The notes below the pieces were generated by a model. That model saw only the letters and a list, made by a program, of their open reading frames with translations. It made no database searches and was not told the origin of the DNA. A program made the position numbers and the translations under genes. A stretch of 64,000 bases of DNA. Source: Hippopus hippopus. Taxonomy: Eukaryota > Mollusca > Bivalvia > Cardiida > Cardiidae. Of this stretch, positions 61,441-64,000 are shown one piece after another; positions within the stretch are counted from its first letter, which is position 1; each line of letters opens with the position of its first letter. The stretch lies in assembly GCA_946811185.2 (NCBI GenBank), contig OX328112.1, forward strand, positions 15,605,215 to 15,669,214, in the 5' to 3' direction.

Positions 61441-63039
61441 AAGGGCTAGATTTGTCTTGTGCAGCGGAAATGTTCACGGGGCATTTAGAGCGGCTCTATG
61501 ATCTTCTACTCGACCTCTAAAGTTTACATCAAGCTCTCTTCTATTGAGTTTCTTTATCAAATGATCAAGACTTTTAAATTTGCAAGTTTATGGTTACAAA
61601 AGAAAAGACAATCTAAAAGGTTAAATTTTTTGTTTAGACATCTGTAGACACAATTTCTGAATGGCTTGACCATTTCCAAGGAGCGTGATAGATTTGTTGC
61701 CTTTTATCATTTCAATTGTTTATTAACCCTTTACCACATAGTCCAGACTTTTAACAAATCTGAAAGAGAAGGCATTGATAACATTGAGGGAAAATCAAAA
61801 TATTTTCTACCTTATCAAAGACAGAAATCATAATTTTTTGCAACATTTAAATCTAAAGTCAGTGTTCCCACTGAAATTTTTATTTGGGGGTTTTGTACCC
61901 CCCACAATTGAAAAATGGGGATAGAGGAAAAAAAATTGGGGTACAAATTCAGAAAAACTAGTACAACTCTAAATTGTTTTCTTAAATGCCTCTTTCTCTT
62001 TCAGGTGAAGAACAGACATATAGATCTAGTAAATGAGTTTAAATTTTTACATGTAACTAGCACTAAATGAATTGTTTGCTAAAGTGTTAACTAGTAGTCT
62101 TTATATTCTCATCTTTTCACATGCCTTTAGTACAACAGAGTCACTGTTGAAGTCTGGCTGGTGACTACTGTACTCAATATGCATTCTGATTTCTACATTT
62201 TGAATGTTTCTACAACTAGATCTAGTATACATGTACCTTGCTATCCTTACGGGGAACCCAAACTCTGAAATCCGAAAGCTTCCAAAGTACAACCATTCCC
62301 AATGTTAGTTTACAGACGAAAGACGTTGACATCAACAAAATGCTTTTTCATAGACTACCTTAAAGAAAGGACAGAATTACGGGTAATTTTTGGAAACAAA
62401 CGAGTCACAGTCTGCAGTTATTGATCATAACAATAAAGACCGAGTACGCCGACTGTGTAAATGTTCTAAAAATAGAAAGCTGGAAATCCAAAATTTTTCC
62501 GCTGATTTACATTTTCCAAAAATCCCCCTTACGCGTGCCCTTGTTTGCATGCCACTTGTATTTTTTTTTTATCTTTGTCCTTATTTTTTGTGTGTGATTT
62601 CACGTACAGGTTTGTCATTTTGTACGCTTTTTATTTCATTTATACGTGTTTCACGTACGATTTTGCGTGATCTGGAACTCTGAAAGTATTTTCTGCAAAT
62701 GATTTCAATTTGGTCCCATCCAAACTTTTGTCTTTTTGTGATGGGCTTAGTATGATAAATGTTAAAAGTTTACCCATTGCTATAGATTATTTACTCTTTA
62801 TAGGATGTCAAAATTTTACACTTGTCCAAATGAAAGGCATAACAAATTGAACATGATCCAAATGATGACATTTGTTTTTCAAAGGGTTAAGAAAATTGCG
62901 GGAAAAGGAAAAAATCCTGTTAACTAGCATTTTCTCCTTTTCCCACTTTGTTTTCAAAAGCTTTCTTTCTCAGGGTGGTTAAAATTGGAAATTGTGTGGT
63001 AGAAGGTTCATTTGACCAAATCTATTTTTGTACATCTAG
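61441..63039. other. Intergenic: split MITE-1 and an intact one
   Basis: A MITE-1 starts TTAACCCTTTACCACATAG at 61723 and appears to end at about 62089, interrupted by a GTACCCCCCACAATTG-containing segment (61860-62050). MITE-1 (-) at 62788-63007. The 97-residue frame at 62390-62683 has no recognisable feature. Confidence 0.5.
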
Positions 63040-63043
63040 GTAG

Positions 63044-63123
63044 GTTGATGAGGACATTGTAAGAATGGCAAACAAGGAAGACAGTCGGCTTGATTCTCAG
63101 CACAGGTCATTGTATACAAGCAG
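63044..63123 (+). CDS. Possible exon of an unknown gene
   Basis: TCTAGGTAG acceptor, then 26 codons (VDEDIVRMANKEDSRLDSQH, RSLYTS) and donor AGCAG|GTATTT, ending with two bases of a codon. The composition is highly charged and coding-like. The acceptor has only a short pyrimidine tract. No partner exon was found. It lies between two mobile elements. Confidence 0.3.
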
Positions 63124-63209
63124 GTATTTATTCCAATATTTGTTGATTACTTTGAACATTACTGGTACTTTTGGATAGAAATATGCTTTTTTCTCTGCAA
63201 TCAAGCCTT

Positions 63210-63372
63210 ACCCTTTACCAAACAATCCTGTTTTTATGAATATGAGAAGAAAGGATTTTCAAAACTGTGGCAACCAGCATTTTCTTCTTTTTCTTCAGTA
63301 ATTTCTTGTCTTGAAATCACACACAAATTCCATCATAGGAACAATATTTCATTTGTCATTTGCAAATGCTAT
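63210..63372 (+). mobile_element. MITE-1 left part, truncated by a LINE fragment
   Basis: CCCTTTACCAAACAATCCTG and ATTTGCAAATGCTATCGG are MITE-1 blocks. The LINE-derived frame begins where the next block should be. Confidence 0.65.
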
Positions 63373-63381
63373 CGGTATGGG

Positions 63382-63690
63382 CGACCAACCCTTGGCGAGT
63401 GGTACCCCTCTTACAGGTCTGTTCGTCGAGAAGAGGTGATAATCACAAGGCTTCGAATTGGACATTCTCGGTTAACACATTCCTGGCTTTTAGCCAGAGA
63501 AGATGCACCAGAATGTATTCCATGCAATGAACACCTTACAATTAAACATATTCTATTAGATTGCATTGACTTCCAGCCAATTCGTGAGAAATACTACAAT
63601 GTTGACAGTATGCACAACCTTTTTGACACAGTCAACATTGATTCAATTATCACCTTCATCAAAGAGATTGGTTTATACAACAAGCTGTGA
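63382..63690 (+). pseudogene. 3' end of a non-LTR retrotransposon ORF2
   Basis: The frame reads PTLGEWYPSYRSVRREEVII, then RLRIGHSRLTHSWLL and a zinc-knuckle-like CIPCNEHLTIKHILLDC (C-x2-C-x7-H-x4-C) before TGA. LRIGHxRLTH with a following C/H cluster is typical of the region after the RNase H domain in I/Jockey-type LINEs. Reverse transcriptase and endonuclease are absent, so this is a 5'-truncated insertion. Its 3' UTR, with CTCCTTAATGGGAGG-type blocks, runs on to about 63985. Confidence 0.8.
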
Positions 63691-64000
63691 TACTTTCTTA
63701 ATTACCTTTTAACATGTTGTGTAAACCCATATTTCTACCATTTCATCGTTTTTATCCACAATTTGCATCTCCTTAATGGGAGGATTAGCCCTCTTGGGGG
63801 CATCTTATCTCATTAGAGACAGGACCTCTTTAATGGGAGTACACTGATCCCATTGGAGGCTCCACACTTAACCAGTTTTAACACTCATTTCCAAAGAAAA
63901 TTAATATTTACAGTCTTACCTTTTTAATCTAAAACTTTGGAGTAGGCAGGGACGCCCAGCCACTCAATATCATATTTTGTGCACGTTAACAATGACACAT

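Overview
This looks like a window of nuclear DNA from an invertebrate animal, most likely a bivalve mollusc. It is AT-rich, has long introns with GT-AG boundaries, and is packed with foldback repeats. The mollusc assignment is inferred from the protein and the repeat style; nothing in the sequence names a species.

The one gene I identify with confidence is on the + strand. It is the 3' part of a sodium-coupled bicarbonate transporter of the SLC4 family (NBC/NDCBE branch, related to vertebrate SLC4A4/A7/A8/A10). Fourteen exons between 5332 and 33250 join in phase into about 945 codons. They cover the end of the cytoplasmic domain, all membrane spans and the C-terminal tail with its stop codon. 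The first part of the cytoplasmic domain must lie upstream of the window. The protein would move bicarbonate together with Na+ across the plasma membrane, with a role in pH control and possibly in carbonate supply for the shell (inference).

Most of the rest is repeats. The dominant family (called MITE-1 here) is about 230 bp, bounded by TTAA, with CCCTTTACCA-type ends as in piggyBac-like elements and a central near-perfect palindrome of about 65 bp. I count on the order of 60 full or partial copies by eye, about one per kb, in both orientations, in introns and intergenic DNA. Other families are a 250-bp foldback with a GC-rich core, a foldback ending in GGTCCGTATTC, a foldback ending in TTAAGGATA, a GGCCTGCAACACGCG-ended foldback, two tRNA-derived SINE families, a hAT-like foldback (43605-44271), a mariner-like one (37875-38123) and the 3' end of a non-LTR retrotransposon (63382-63690).

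There are four tandem arrays. Two are unusual: before exon 5 (11140-11742) and before exon 9 (17000-17785) of the transporter, the intron is built of tandem copies of the acceptor site plus the head of the following exon. A third (41775-42065) is an expanded half-arm of MITE-1. The fourth is a 38-bp satellite of about 70 units (51190-53910).

Downstream of the transporter I find no gene I can name. Weakly supported candidates are a membrane-span exon (43309-43418, +), a short spliced minus-strand gene (about 59590-61080), a separate minus-strand terminal exon (59196-59426), and a short + exon (63044-63123). The two minus-strand candidates sit inside a 3.0-kb segment bounded by 25-bp inverted repeats (58430-61440).
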